64,000 nt of DNA from Clytia hemisphaerica (lineage: Eukaryota; Cnidaria; Hydrozoa; Leptothecata; Clytiidae). Numbering within the stretch: position 1 is the first letter of the stretch; each line of letters begins with the position of its first letter. Shown here in pieces: positions 1 through 12,769 of the stretch. The DNA lies in assembly GCA_902728285.1 (NCBI GenBank), contig CACVBU010000878.1, positions 980,025 to 1,044,024 of the forward strand, written 5' to 3'. The notes beneath the pieces were generated by a model. It worked only from the letters and a program-made list of their open reading frames with translations, had not been told where the DNA came from and made no database searches. Position numbers and translations under genes: made by a program.

Positions 1-543
1 TCGTACGGACCCTTAGACGTACTTTGGTCAGATAAAGTCTTTACTGTAAAAGACTAGATAACATCCAGTTGAACAACGAATGAACGAAGGGCGTTGGGTG
101 CAAAATATTGGGCAGTTTGTTCTCGGCCTCGGCAAATTCTACCGGTGTAAAATCCCGTAAAAAAAAACACGATCAGCGCCTTTAATTTGTGGAAGTTTTA
201 GCTAGAAAGGGAAACTACGAAAAGACTCATCATTCATTCACAGTAGTTTAGTACTTTACTTTTGAAGAATTACCCTTTCATACTGGAAATCACTCTTCCA
301 AGAATTGAAATATTCATGTTCATGAATACCTTCGATTGGATACGGTAAGGAGACATTCAAGAAAGTGAACGAACATTTTTGGTGTTAGAACTACCGCGGT
401 GAAAAAGTGAAAATTATTGTGGAAGATTGTTGAAGACTACCATTTTATTCACTGTATTGTACTACAAATTTTTGGTTTTTGTTTATACCTGGACTACTTA
501 GTACAGCTAATTTTGATTGAGGAGTTTGAGCGGGGTATATATT
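1..543. other. Upstream region of gene 1, no gene seen
   Basis: No coding signal is visible. An in-frame TGA at 514-516 closes the reading frame just before the gene 1 start, so this stretch probably holds its 5' untranslated leader and perhaps its promoter. I see no clear TATA box or upstream exon. Confidence 0.4.
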
Positions 544-2655
544 ATGGCTTCTACTCAAACCAACAGCAATGAACTTGAGCAAATTTTACAGATGAAAGAA
601 AGAGAAATAAAAGATCTTAATATTCAACTTCAATCACTTCAAGAGTATGTAAAGGATTCTGAAAAAATTGTTGCATTTAAAGAAAGGATGATTAAAGACA
701 TGCCCAAAAACCCTGCGATACAATTCTATGATCCGGTGTTAAAACGTACAATTCAAAGATTATCAAAAGAAAATCAATCATTTAAAGACATTTTAAATGA
801 AAAATATAAATCTAAAGAAGCTGCTGATATTACCTTGGAAATCAAAGAGGTTAGAAAAGAGAATGAACATCTACGTGAACAGTTAGATTCCAAATTTAGA
901 GACAATCAAAGGCTTCAACAATCTTTAAACTCCGAAGACAAAAAAAATGATAACTTGAAAAAACTAACTGATAAGTGTAGTATTTTACAGAATGAAAACC
1001 GAATAATAAGATCCACCCTTTTGTTACAAGACCAATCTAATGAATACCTCAAAAAGTGTGTGGATTCACAACGTGATGAATTTTTGAAAATATTTCTGCA
1101 AATAAGTTCTGACGAGCAAGGTCAAACATTTATTGATGCCATTAGAAATCTTAATTCTTCACAAACAAAATTACCAATGGGACTTTTGACACCATTAAGT
1201 AGAGACCAGTCGACAGATACCAAAGAGATTGAAGGAGTTGAAGCTTTACGTGGAGCCATAGCTGATCAATTAAGAATCCCGAAGGGACCATTATTAAATA
1301 AAGGTGGAGCAGATTCTGACTCTGCAATCGCCAGTATGAGTGATGAAATACAATCATTGAACAAAATGCTACGTGACTCAACAGAGGAAAATGAGTCTCT
1401 AAAGACAAAAATCGACGAAGTCAACTTTGAAAATGAGACTTTAAAGAAAGAGAGGCAAAATCAACAAAGCAACAGTGAACAATTTATTGATGAACTTCTA
1501 AAAAGAACACATGTAATAGAAGGGGAATTAACAGCAGCACGATGCACAGTTAGTATTGTTTTATTTCAATAGACTTTATCAGAGTCTTTTATTTTTCTGA
1601 AAAAGCGATGCATTGTGGGATTGTCTCGAGAGGGAATTCTATTGAAACAATCCCACACTGCATTGCTTTTTTAGAAAAATCAAAAACTCCGATAAGGTCT
1701 ATTCTTAATTTTTCCTTTTAACTGTTTTATGAATGGTAATAGGGTAGAAATGAAGTGGGACAAGCAATTTTATACAAAGGGACAGTTCTTTATCAATTGT
1801 TTAGTGTTATAAAACTTTTTTTAAAGGGTACATATTGTATAATTAAATTATCTCAATTTTCCAGGTTGAAATACGTGAAAAAGAAGCCAAAGATTTCTTC
1901 ACTGACATTGAAAAACACAAGACTGAAAACAAACAATTAAAAGAAGAACTGAGACTAATGAAAACAAAAGAGAAGCAACTCTTTGATTACGTTTTACAAG
2001 CTCAAAGAAGAGATAATCCACCCCCAATACCACCTGCTTCAAGGCAGTTATCTACGGTAAGTTTAGTGGTTTCTAAAAACTTTTTATAGTTAAATTTACC
2101 TTTGGTTTATCTATTATGAATCTTCTAGAAATGTTTGATAGTATTCCTGCGCCATCTAATTTTACTTAGCTTTTAAAAATAAAAGATTTAACATTTTAGG
2201 AACTCCTTTTTGAGATTATATATATCTAGTTGTTGCCAACAAGTTTTTTTGAGTTAGTTTCATTTTTTCAGGAACATGAAATTTTTAAGACAATAATTTA
2301 ATGAATCACATTTTTTCAGCCTGTTGAACCATATCAACAACAACAATATGGATGGATCAGTGGTGGTATATTTCCAGAACAATCAGGAATTTTAGTGAGG
2401 GATGGTGCAGAATCACCGAGCCCAAGTCCAACCAAAAGTGCTTCAATACCAAGAGACTTAGGAGCTCAATCTAGAGATTATTATAGTAGACAGGATTCAC
2501 CGCCACAACAGTCACCTTCAAGACCACCAAAGTCTTTTTCACCAACTGAAAAAATGGAGCTTTGTGAGTACTGTTTTCGAGAATTCCCCAAGGGAGCAGT
2601 TTTATTTGACCATATGATGAAATGTGACAAAAGATATCAGAGGGATAACAGATGA
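544..2655 (+). CDS. Gene 1: coiled-coil protein with C-terminal CCHC zinc finger, three exons
   Basis: Exons are 544-1548, 1865-2056 and 2320-2655, with introns of 316 and 263 bp, all GT-AG, and all junctions in phase 0. They give 510 residues. The ATG at 544 is the first after an in-frame stop at 514-516 and has A at -3 and G at +4. Residues 1 to about 440 are rich in charged heptads (long coiled coil). Residues about 385-480 are rich in Pro, Ser and Gln. The C terminus holds C481, C484, H497 and C501 with spacing C-x2-C-x12-H-x3-C, the spacing of the NEMO and optineurin ubiquitin-binding fingers. Coiled coil, proline-rich linker and terminal finger is also the NEMO order, so an adaptor role in ubiquitin or TBK1/IKK-type signalling is possible. 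This is inference: I see no convincing UBAN motif in the coiled coil. Intron 1 carries a MITE and exon 3 has a broken copy at 19671-20073. Confidence 0.85.
1572..1699. mobile_element. Short hairpin MITE in intron 1 of gene 1 (TA duplication)
   Basis: The ends are near-perfect inverted repeats of about 55 bp (left starts GACTTTATCAGAGTC; right ends CTCCGATAAGGTC) around a spacer of about 20 bp. TA flanks both ends (1570-1571 and 1700-1701), as in Tc1/mariner-type MITEs. It begins 23 bp after the exon 1 donor, so the pre-mRNA would carry a strong hairpin next to the splice site. Confidence 0.8.
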
Positions 2656-4939
2656 TTTTGTAATCATTCAAAAAATTCAACATTATTTTTTTTATAAATG
2701 TTTCCTATAAATTTGTACATAGTAAATTTGTCCATAATTTTTGTTTTACTTTTAGTGCATTGGTTGAAAATGAAACTAGCATCATTCTTTACCAAACCTA
2801 GTTATTCAAAGAGATTACAAGATTAAACTTTTTATTCTACTAAGGGACATGTTTGATATTATAACAGCATGATTTTCCTTTTATAGATATAGACAAGTCA
2901 TGTCAATTATGATAAATTACACACCAATTATTGTTCAGTCAGGCTGATTTAATCCTTTTTTTGAGGGAAATGTCAGGGAAGTTTCTTATTTGTTTGTAAT
3001 GTAATGAGTCATTCGGGGCATTTTGAGTCTTTAACTACACTTTTTTGTCTTATGAGAATTGATACACTTTTTTGTGAGAATAACTTCTTTGAGAAGACCA
3101 GTATACCAGTGTGATAGCTTGCATACAAGCACAAAATACAAATCCCGTCCCTCAAACCTTGTCTGTACACAAACCCAATATCTACGGCTAATTTCAAAAT
3201 TCATTGCCGTATTGAACTACGCTACGATAATCGTGAGATACACTCTGGTACAGAGTACTCAAACCTAACTCCCTCTTTTTATAAAACATGTACAGGCCAT
3301 TGATCATGTCCTTTTAGCGTCCGGGTATCGGATGTTGGCCCTCCTGAATTCACTCAAATTTTGGTAAAAACAGCCTTTTTAGTGGAATAACAATAGAAAA
3401 AGAGCTAACGGATGCTGTCCTGCCTTTCTAAAATATTGACTGGTATATGATTTTCTTTTTCTTAAATGCCCAAAACTCAAGATTATTAACTTTTAGTATT
3501 CATAATAATCCTCACGTAGTATATTGGTAATTTTTGTAAAGTTTTTTGTACATTAAAATAATTTTTGGTTGTAAATTTTGTAAATATTACATATTCTTTT
3601 TTTGTAGTGAATGTGATTTTTTAATTTTAGGTTACGGTTTTTTGTCTTCACACAGAACAACTTATCAGTTCATATTACAATGATAATACAAAGTATTTCT
3701 TGTCTCCAAATAATTAATCTTTTAAAAAGTGATTGTCAAGGGTGACGAAGTAAATTTTGACATAAACCACAATCTTTGTCACAAAGCTTTGTACTCTGTT
3801 GCCATCTTATCATGTCCTTATTTTGATAAGATCATATTTCGTATAAAAAAACCTGGAAGCTTTTTGTTTCTTTCCATTGTTTCTTACTTGAACTTGCGTT
3901 AAGAAATTAGTTTGTTTTGCTCGCTTTTTGATCATGTGATTAAATCTTAAACCAAACCACGTGATCAAAAACTGAGCAAATTAATTTTTGATATTAACAA
4001 AGGAAAAAGCCAACTTATGAATGATAGAGCTTATTGAGCATAGGACCCAATTTTCGAGACTAACTTTTATCATGTGCTGAATTATAAGGTTAGGGAACTG
4101 TTAATAATAAGCAGAAATGTATCTTTTTCTCTGTCTAGTATAAATTGTAGTTTGTGTCTAATCTTGCTGAGTTTGTCTCATTTCCTAATTCGTTTCCAAT
4201 GTGTACGGCCACTCGGGGTTCCGAACCGGGCTCTCGGTCAACCTTTCAACTTTTTCTCTTTCTTTCTGCTGTACTTCACTGTATGGGCAGAAATTTTAAA
4301 CTTTTTTGTTTACAATTTGTTTTATTTTAACCCCTTTACTCTGTTTTTTATGTACGAAATAGTGTCTGATCAACACTATTTCTTCTTTGGTAAAGATGAC
4401 GGGTGGCTCGCGGGCGCCAGAGGGTGCTTACTCTTGGTACCACACCTGACTCTAGGCTTTGTCTTCATCTTGCCATTTTCTATTTCTTTGTATAGTTGTT
4501 TGTTTGAATGTTTTGTCTGCTTTGTATCATATTTTGTCTGTTTTGTATCATATTTGTTGGTATTGTCGTCGAGCAATTGGGGTGTGATGGGGTTTCAGCT
4601 TTTGCTGAGATTATGTTGTTGAGGGTAGTGTTTTGATCCATGATAGATTTTCAAACTTTTCTTAGATATATCAATGCAGTCAAAACATGTGATTACTCGA
4701 AAAAGTTCACGTGATTTTATTCCCATGTTACTTGCTTTACAACTTACAACCTTATTAGTGACGATAAATTCGAACCAATTAGAAATAAATGTCATAAATG
4801 TAAAAGCGTGATTTGTCTTCAGACTTAAATTTTGCAACCTGTGTATTTGAAAAATGTAAAACTACTAAAATTCCTACCCGGAAAATTCCCCCTATTTATT
4901 TTTGCTTTGGATGCGTTACTCTTAAATTCGAAAGAACAT
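2656..4939. other. Region 3' of gene 1, AT-rich, no gene recognised
   Basis: Holds the gene 1 3' region and low-complexity AT-rich DNA. Open frames here, including a 182-codon one at 4074-4622, are T-rich, hydrophobic and lack recognisable domains, and I do not call them genes. A GC-richer patch at 4205-4240 contains GGTTCGGAACC on the minus strand, like a Pol III B box, but no full tRNA can be folded by eye. Confidence 0.4.
3905..3988. repeat. Short imperfect palindrome
   Basis: The sequence TTTTGATCATGTG is matched by CACGTGATCAAAA about 17 bp later, and the pairing continues outward imperfectly (TTGCTCGC against GAGCAA). It could be a tiny MITE or a hairpin; no target duplication is clear. 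Confidence 0.45.
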
Positions 4940-4967
4940 AAGTTATGGGGCATACTGGAGAAGTGGG

Positions 4968-5205
4968 ACGTGGGACGGTGGGACGCTAAGGTGGGACGGT
5001 AGTGGGACGCTAAGGTGGGACGGTAGTGGGACGCTAAAGTGGGACGGTAGTGGGACGTAAGGTGGGACGGTAGTGGGACGCTAAGGTGGGACGGTAGTGG
5101 GACGCTAAGGTGGGACGGTAGTGGGACGCTAAGGTGGGACGGTAGTGGGACGCTAAGGTGGGACGGTAGTGGGACGCTAAGGTGGGAAGGTAGTGGGACG
5201 CTCTT
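4968..5205 (+). repeat. 24-bp minisatellite, left arm of fold-back element
   Basis: About nine to ten copies of GTGGGACGCTAAG followed by GTGGGACGGTA, a 24-bp unit made of two related halves, with few base changes (CTAAAG once, GGGAAGG once, one short copy). Confidence 0.92.
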
Positions 5206-6671
5206 TTATATGTATTTTGTCTTTTTCTATTTATAATACAGTGAAGAGGGACAGGTCAAGTACTTATAAACAATACACAGATCGATCGAAATGTTTTTGA
5301 CTTTTTTCATAGTGAATGGATTATAAAATAATAACATAATCAATTTGATCGAAGCTACAAAGACACAAAAAGCTAGTCAGTCAGATAAATCAATTTCTGG
5401 CTCCTCCTCTTGGCTCTTTTTGTGTAATTCAATTGTGTAATTTACAGAGCAATTTCAACAATTCTAACGCTCTTTTTAGCCTAGAGGCTAAATGTCTAAA
5501 TCTGCGAGAACTGATTTTAAAGAGTATCATATAAAAAATGAACATTCCAATCACAGGGATTTCCCCAGAGACAAGATGTTTACTTTTCGAATTCAAAATT
5601 CGAATGAAAGGAAAACATTCGAATCGACAACAAAGGGTTACACCATCAGCATGAATAATAAAAGTATCCACATTGTTCACGTGAAAGGGAAAACCCGTGA
5701 GGTGAAACATACCTGTGACGCCCAAAAACTTCTTTCATCAAATTTTATGAAGTTGACTAGGCTAAAAATTTTTAAAGTCGCGTGTCCATCGTTGAAAGTT
5801 GTTTTTAGATTTTTATTGAGTTTTTTGGTTTTATTTTCATTTGTTTGTGCATCATTTTTTTTTCGAAATACGTTATCGCAGACTTACAGTAGTGTTCTAT
5901 AAATTAACTAGCCAAACCAAAAGAAAAGGAGCCAGAAATTGATTTCACATTTTTTCATTAAATAATTATAAAGACAAAAAGACAATATTCTAATAAAAGA
6001 GCGTCCCACTTGAACGTCCCACTACCGTCCCACTCATGCTGAGGGGAAAGCCCTTTATTACAATTAGAATGTCTTTTCATTCGAATTCAAAATCGTGTTT
6101 CTGGGGAAACCCCTCTGATTCGAATGATTTCTTTGTTATTCTCAATAAATATAAACTCTTCGAAATATGGTCAGGCTGCTGCTGGACCACTTTTGTAAAA
6201 ACCTTAATGTGAAGAATCTAAAACCTATTGAAACCTGTTATATATGATTAAAGGGGGTAAAAAAGTTTTACTGGCCATTAGGTTTTCCCAGATTTAGCCT
6301 AGACAAAGTTGCAAAGGATTGAAAGTGTTGGAAAATAATAAAATTGTTCTATAAATTAGACAATATGAGCCTGAAGATAAGGAGCCAGAAATTGATTACA
6401 CATTTTCCGGTGTTTATTTCTGACTCGCACGGATATTGCTTGGTAGCTTTTCGATCAAACATCCAATTTGAATATTATTATTATTCGTTTATCACCCACT
6501 ATATGATAAAAAAAATCAATATATATATTTTGGCCGAAATCCTGTGTAGGTTGAAAACTGAAGAACAGATCAGTATATGTGTTTTGTGAAAGTATTCATT
6601 TACTCATATTGAGTTCTTTTTTACTCGTACATAATTATCAGAGAAGCAAAAATACAAAAGCCTTACGAGAG

Positions 6672-7015
6672 AGCGTCCCACTACAGTCCCACCTGAGCGT
6701 CCCACTACCGTCCCACCTTAGCGTCCCACTACCGTCCCACCTTAGCGTCCTACTACCGTCCCACCTTAGCGTCCCACTACCGTCCCACCTTAGCGTCCCA
6801 CTACCGTCCCACCTTAGCGTCCCACTACCGTCCCACCTTGAGCGTCCCACTACCGTCCCACCTTAGCGTCCCACTACCGTCCCACTTTAGCGTCCCACCT
6901 TAGCGTCCCACTACCGTCCCACCTTAGCGTCCCACTACCGTCCCACCTTAGCGTCCCACCTGAGCGTCCCACTCGAGCGTCCCACCTGAGCGTCCCACCG
7001 TCCCACGCCCCACTT
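6672..7015 (-). repeat. 24-bp minisatellite, right arm of fold-back element
   Basis: The inverse of the left arm: AGCGTCCCACT followed by ACCGTCCCACCTT, repeated about 13 times, with half-units missing near the outer end (6885-7010). The right arm is about 100 bp longer than the left, so the arms have expanded independently. The open frames on both strands here are repeat artefacts. Confidence 0.92.
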
Positions 7016-7312
7016 CTCCGGTATGCCAAGTTATGGGACCTTAGACATGGTCATTATTATACGTTAGGTAGATTTCAGAACTGCCTGTTAATAAAATTAA
7101 TTTTTTATCTTTCTTGATAAGTTACGGAGAAAAAGTACTTTATGACGTCATAAAACTTAAACTTTGAATATCTCAAAAAGTACTAATCAAAAGATTTTGC
7201 CTGGAGGGGAGCATTTTGAAAATTTTGTCTAAATTTATTTTTGCACTCTACGCACTATAAACACTAAAATGATTACCACATCAACTTTTACATTCGGGAA
7301 AATCCCTGCAAT

Positions 7313-7574
7313 GGGCTCTTCCAGAAAAAATCCGTTCATGGGGGGTGGAGGATGAATTGTCCAGGGGTATTGAAAAAATACCAAAAAATTGCAATGTTCA
7401 GGGGGTAAATTTTAATGTCCAGGGGTATTTTTTTGTGCCCACGGGGTTGATTTGATGTTTGTCCAGGGGTATAACCCGTGTCCAGGGGGTTGAAAATCAA
7501 AATGTCCAGGGGTAATTCATGAAAAAAATAATATATCCTCCACCCCCATGAACGGATTTTTTCTGGAAGAGCCC
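7313..7574. mobile_element. MITE with 40-bp inverted ends and internal 12-bp repeats
   Basis: The left end starts GGGCTCTTCCAGAAAAAATC and the right end is its exact complement over about 40 bp. AAT lies on both sides (7310-7312, 7575-7577), a likely 3-bp duplication. The middle holds six irregular copies of GTCCAGGGGTAT. There is no coding capacity. Confidence 0.82.
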
Positions 7575-10500
7575 AATAATAAGTAAAATTCTAAGAATAA
7601 AAAAATCAATAAAAATCGGAAAATGAAGATTTAAATGAGGATTTAAATCGTGGAGATGAAAAATTGATAGAATCGTGAATATATAGAATAAATGAATAGA
7701 ACAGAAAATGAAGCGACTGCTTATCTAGAAATTTTTGTCATCTTTCGTGACTTCATCAGCATATTAAATAAATAAATAACTACAATGTATACTATATTTC
7801 GAGTTAAAAATCATTCTCATTCAAAACTTTTGTTTGTTTTATCCAAATTAAGCGACAAGTGACACCATTATGAATGACGACATCATACACGGGATACTGG
7901 TCTTTCCATTTGTTTTGTGTGCTTTTTACACCACATCTCAAAATCTTTTCGTTCCATGGAGACAATCTTATCTCGGACAAACTGTAAAAAAAATTAAAAG
8001 TTGTCAGTGATCATGTGATCATCCATTTAGGGAATAAAACATATTACCATTGATGATACACATGGTTTTAGTCATTTAAAGGGTTGGGGACACGAGAAGT
8101 TTTTTTCGCGTTGGTGCAATGCAACATCCCACCAGCTTATCTGGCACCCGATGTAGAAATTTTCTTCCGACACGCTAAAGCTCTGAAGGTCGGGAAAATT
8201 ATCAACATCTGGAAGAAATACATTACGGAATTTCGCCTGACCGCGTAATTTTTTAGAAAAATGGGCCCGAGTGCAATTTGGACAGGGAAGGTGTCATGGC
8301 CGACAAAATTTGGGTCAGAAAAAACTTCAAAAGGTTTCACGAAATAAATTCAAATAGAAAACTTTTTGGAGAAGGAATCATGCAAAATATTATCATTCTT
8401 TTCACAAGGAGGGCATGCAGAAATACTCAAATAAGTATTTTTCCTTCTTTAAACTGATCACAGAAGCAAAAACAAAATAGAAATAACATTGTACACAAAA
8501 AAGCCTGAAAGAAGAGAAAAGTCGTAATCAGCATCTATAATAACACTAAAAGAAAAACTAAAGCTATAGAAAATGAATACTAACCCTCAATGAACACTTT
8601 TGTGAAGTTTAATAAAGATTTTATCCAAAAAACTTCAGTTTTGGAACACTGACAGACTGAAGTCGGTTTGTCGGTTGTCGGCCGGTGGACAACAGTTATA
8701 TTTGGAGGACGGTCTAAGATAGATAACAACATTAAAGTTACTGATAAAAGCCTAAGCCCATAGGAACATACCTGCTTTAGTTTCTTTGGTCTTTGAATGG
8801 TATAAAATTTGAGAAAGTGCAGAAAAAATCAGCCATCAAAAACAAACAAAAACAAAAGTTATGATTATCAACTTTTCTGTGGTAGAAACACATTTTTTGG
8901 GTTGGTGCACATACAGAAATTACACTGGATACTAAAACTAATATTCAGGGAGTGATAAGTACAGTTAAACTACAAAAAATCCATCAAAAAAAACCAAAAA
9001 CAACCATAACAGCACACATTTTTTGAAAATTACATCAGCCATGTTGTTTGTAATTTTTGCCGACATACTCATGACGTGGTAACTAACGACAGTGATTTGA
9101 CGGTCTTTTTGAGGCGCCAGATCTCAAAAAAACAATTTTTGAGCGTTCAGCACGGCCCCGAAAATGAGGGCTAAACTTATGTCGGCACATCAATGGATGA
9201 CTACTATTTCTCTCCGATGGTATATTGGCCCGCTCCTTTAGAGCTTTAGCGTGGGCGGCCGCCAATACGCCATCGGAATATCAGATAACCCACCAGCACA
9301 AGAAAAAAAGTGCGTGACCCATAGTTTCTTTTTTTGTTTCATGGGACAAATAGTGTGGGAAATACCCAAAAGACACGCTGATTTTTCTCCCGGGGCAATA
9401 TTGCTCCATTGTCCCAGGGATAGTCAAAAGTGAGATTTCATTTTTATTTGTAGAAAAAACAAGAAACATGCTGAATGGACCTACCTAATGATTAACATAA
9501 TAGATGAAAATAAGAAAAAAGTGACAATAATTGTACAAAAATTCAGAATGGAAAAATAAGGCTTGTGTGTTGAATAATGTAAAAGGGTAAAAAGGAATTT
9601 CCCCAAATACGAAAATCACTTAAACCATTCAGGCCCAAAAACCCCTATTTTTAAGCAGTTTTTGGCCCAAATACACTCTACAGGGGCGTATCTAGGATTT
9701 TTAGCATACCCTGCAAAAAAGATTCAGCTATATATAGTAATTCAGCTATATATAGTGTGTGAGGAGGGCCCACCATGGTTGGGCCCGACGGGCTAGAAAA
9801 TTTTTGAATTTCGACCCTCTAGATTGGCTAAAACAGCCACCTTTTTATGCCCAATGTACCATGAACCAGAGATAAAGAATTAAAATTCATTTCATTTAAA
9901 CACAAAATGAAGCTGGTAAAACTAAGATAGTTTTTTTGTGTTAAAGAGTTTTAAAAACCAAAAAAGAGTGGCCTCTAAAATATGGAAAAAATGAAGGAAA
10001 GAGAAAGGAGGTGTAAAACATTGGCAATTCATTATATCAATGACAAAAATCATAACTATCATGAATTTTTTTAAGAATTTTTTGAACTTTACACAAAAAA
10101 GTGAAAAATGATAGCAAAATAATACAATAGCACACAAAAGATTATAAATTATACAAAAACCTTTATCTGATCGTGATAATAGCATTAACAATAATAATAA
10201 TATTTACCAAACTGTCTAAAATTTTCTAATATAATTTTGATTCTTATTTATTATGTCAAATTTATTTATCTTATTGCTGCCAAAAGGTGACTTAATAATT
10301 TCAAGCCGATTAATAATAAAAGCCTTTTGCCATTTCAAATGAAAATTTAGAGAAAAAGAGCAAAACTATTTTATTCAGACTGTCCAAGAAAAGAGTATTT
10401 CATTAGAAAATTGATTAATGTGATGCATTAAAGTATCCAAAACTAGAATTTGTACTGATGAAGCTGAAATCTCTATAGTTGGTTCATCTTGAAATTGTAG

Positions 10501-10802
10501 TCTAGCCCCATTCTGGTGTCTCGTTTGGAACTGTTTGCCAAATCAAGCAGGGAATCCTGTACCAGGGGTAAAAAGCCCCCAATCCGAATTGAAAATAAAC
10601 CATATACGTCATCAGAAACTCATTTATTCATTATGGACATAATACTTACTTTTGTTACTTACTTTTGGTTGTCTTCGAGCTTCATGCTCTGGCAAGAAAC
10701 TTTCTGCTTCACACCACAATGCTGCATCCATCAAACCTGAATAAAGGAAGGATGTCGGCAGCTAAACAGTTTTCATGTCAAGAATGGAGTGTATAATAAA
10801 TC
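7575..10802. other. Repeat-derived intergenic DNA without a recognised gene
   Basis: No coding signal. About 8127-8260 matches the MITE at 23404-23549. A sharp palindrome at 9217-9277 pairs CCGATGGTATATTGGC with GCCAATACGCCATCGG. At 9674 the sequence CAGGGGCGTATCTAGG looks like one end of a hAT-like element, but I found no partner end. Two tandem copies of ATTCAGCTATATATAGT lie at 9722-9760. Confidence 0.5.
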
Positions 10803-12194
10803 CTTGGTCGAACTGTTCACTTGATCGTTGAACCGGTGGTCGAACCGGTCACTCGATCGTTGAATCGGTCGTTCGATCGTTGAACTCCTGTGAAAATGGG
10901 TGTCTAAACAATTAAAAATCTCAATTTGGAGAGTACCCTTTACCTTTAAAAAAATAAATTTTTCTCCTTCAGAGAGTTTTACCCCTTATATTCAAAAAGC
11001 TATATCATTTTAAGTTTGCCCTCTTTTTGGAAAATTATTCTTTATAATCATGCCACACAAGGGTTGGTTGAAATTTTGGTTAACTTGGAAAGATATGGAT
11101 CTTTGTTTGTTTTTTTGTTTGCATAAAAAATTAGTCATTATAACAGGCATTTTTTCCTTGATTCCCCGCAATAAAACCTTTTTATTTTTGTTTGAAACTT
11201 TGCATGCGCGTTCTTTAGGTACGGTACCACGCCAAAAGAAAAGGTTCACTGCAAAAAGAAAATGTCCACGGCAAAAAAAAAAGTTCAAAAAAATTTAATC
11301 TTGGCGAGAACTAACTTTGGCAAGTCAGCGGATTTTTTAATTTTGGCGAGAACTAATTTTGGCGAGTCAGCCATTTTCTGAATTTTAGCAAGAACGTATT
11401 TTGACGAATGAAATACTAAAACTTCCCTTATTTACCGTACTTTCTCATGAAAAGTATATGAAAAGAATAAAATCAAGCCAAAAATTAATTTTGAATCATC
11501 AAAGTGGTTTGTTAAAATTGTTCAATGCTAACGTTCTCTCTAAACTCACAGTCCTAGTTGTTAAAGGTCCCTATTTTTAAGACACGTTGCGATGGGAACG
11601 AAACAATTTTTCCATGTCCGCCAAGGTTTGATTAACTTTTTGGTATTTGTTCAACTTAATATATGCTTGTATCGACCTCGTTCGCTCGTATTGGACCTCG
11701 CTTCGCTCGTTCCAATACGTCGCGAACTCGGTCGATATTTTGCCAGAGAGACCGGCTTTTCGGTTAATAATCCATAATTACATAAGAATCTTGTTTTTCC
11801 ATTTCATCGTGGATATTCTTAACTTTTTGGTCTAAATCATCCTAAAATATTCTTAAGGCATTTTTAGGTTAAAATATAAACCCCATCTTAACTTAACACC
11901 AAGAATACGAAGGAAAATATAAGAAAATTTTGTTGACGCTTTGTCATTTACTGATAACAAAGGGGTGATTTACAGATTAACAAGTTGAACATGATTGGAC
12001 CTAAAAATTGCTGAAAAGCTTGCTTGATGAGGAACCATGATAAGAAAAAGTGCCATGGTAATAATGATTAACGTTTTGTTTGACGCGGGTTTGACGCTGT
12101 CAAAGAGATATTTTTGGACCCAGTTTCCAAGGGCAAAAAATATAATCTAAAGACATTCACCCTTCAAGAAGGATAAAAATATCTAATTTTAGCC

Positions 12195-12524
12195 CCCGGG
12201 GGGGGGGTACTTAGGCAAATAGAGGGTATGGTATGTGCCGCCCTTAAGGGTACCTTTTTTGGACTTCCAAAGTCCCGCTAAGGGTCGAAAAAATCAGAAA
12301 ATCAAATTTCAGTCCCAGTAAGGGTCGGAAAAATGGGAAAATTTCAACTTTTTACCCCCTGGAAGATCGAAATTTGGTCAAAATTGGTCAAATTAGTCCC
12401 GCTAAGGGTCGTAAAATTCCAAAAAATTTCCTTTGTTTTCTCCTTTTTAGTCCCGGTAAGGGTCCAAAGTTCGAAAGTCGGGCGGCACCCCCCCGTCAGC
12501 TCGCAACCCTAGTACCCCCCCGGG
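12195..12524. mobile_element. hAT-like MITE with 8-bp target duplication
   Basis: The ends are CCCGGGGGGGGGGTACT and its near complement, flanked on both sides by TTTTAGCC (12187-12194 and 12525-12532). An 8-bp duplication is characteristic of hAT elements. Inside are four copies of a motif close to AGTCCCGCTAAGGGTC. A truncated relative lies at 21184-21440. Confidence 0.82.
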
Positions 12525-12769
12525 TTTTAGCCAAACCCCCATGGAATAAGATTTTTTTTTGAAAAATCCGGCTCTGTCACTCTGGGGTTTATAGTCAACA
12601 CTGTGCAAAAAATCGTTTTTTTTTTCCATCTCAAGAAATCTGAATTATCAGCAAGACTAGCGTCCGTATCTTTTTTTCTCCCCAAACTTTTAGAAAAATC
12701 TTGGTCGCGTGGTGTTGTATGATAACGTTCCGTGGGAAAAAAAACAAACAAGTTTCTTCACCAGACCAA

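Larger units (their letters stand above)
4949..7027. mobile_element. Fold-back DNA transposon with minisatellite arms and 9-bp target duplication
   Basis: The termini are inverted copies of GGCATACYGGAGAAGTGGG, directly flanked by AAGTTATGG at 4940-4948 and 7028-7036 (a 9-bp target-site duplication). Inward of each terminus is an array of a 24-bp unit, in opposite orientation on the two sides. The core (about 5215-6665) has its own inverted pieces: a 17-bp motif ending CTGGCTCC at about 5388-5404 is matched in reverse at about 5932 and 6383. No transposase is visible. Long repeat-built arms with 9-bp duplications are described for Drosophila FB elements, and 9-bp duplications are typical of Mutator-like elements. 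Membership of either group is inference. Part of the core recurs at 55961-56175. Confidence 0.88.

Noticed and set aside
4074-4622. 182-codon hydrophobic frame
   Set aside because: Composition follows the T-rich strand, no domain or start context, and no splice pattern.
6579-6866. Repeat frames SVPLPSHL and WDGSGTLR
   Set aside because: Produced by the 24-bp arm repeat of the fold-back element.
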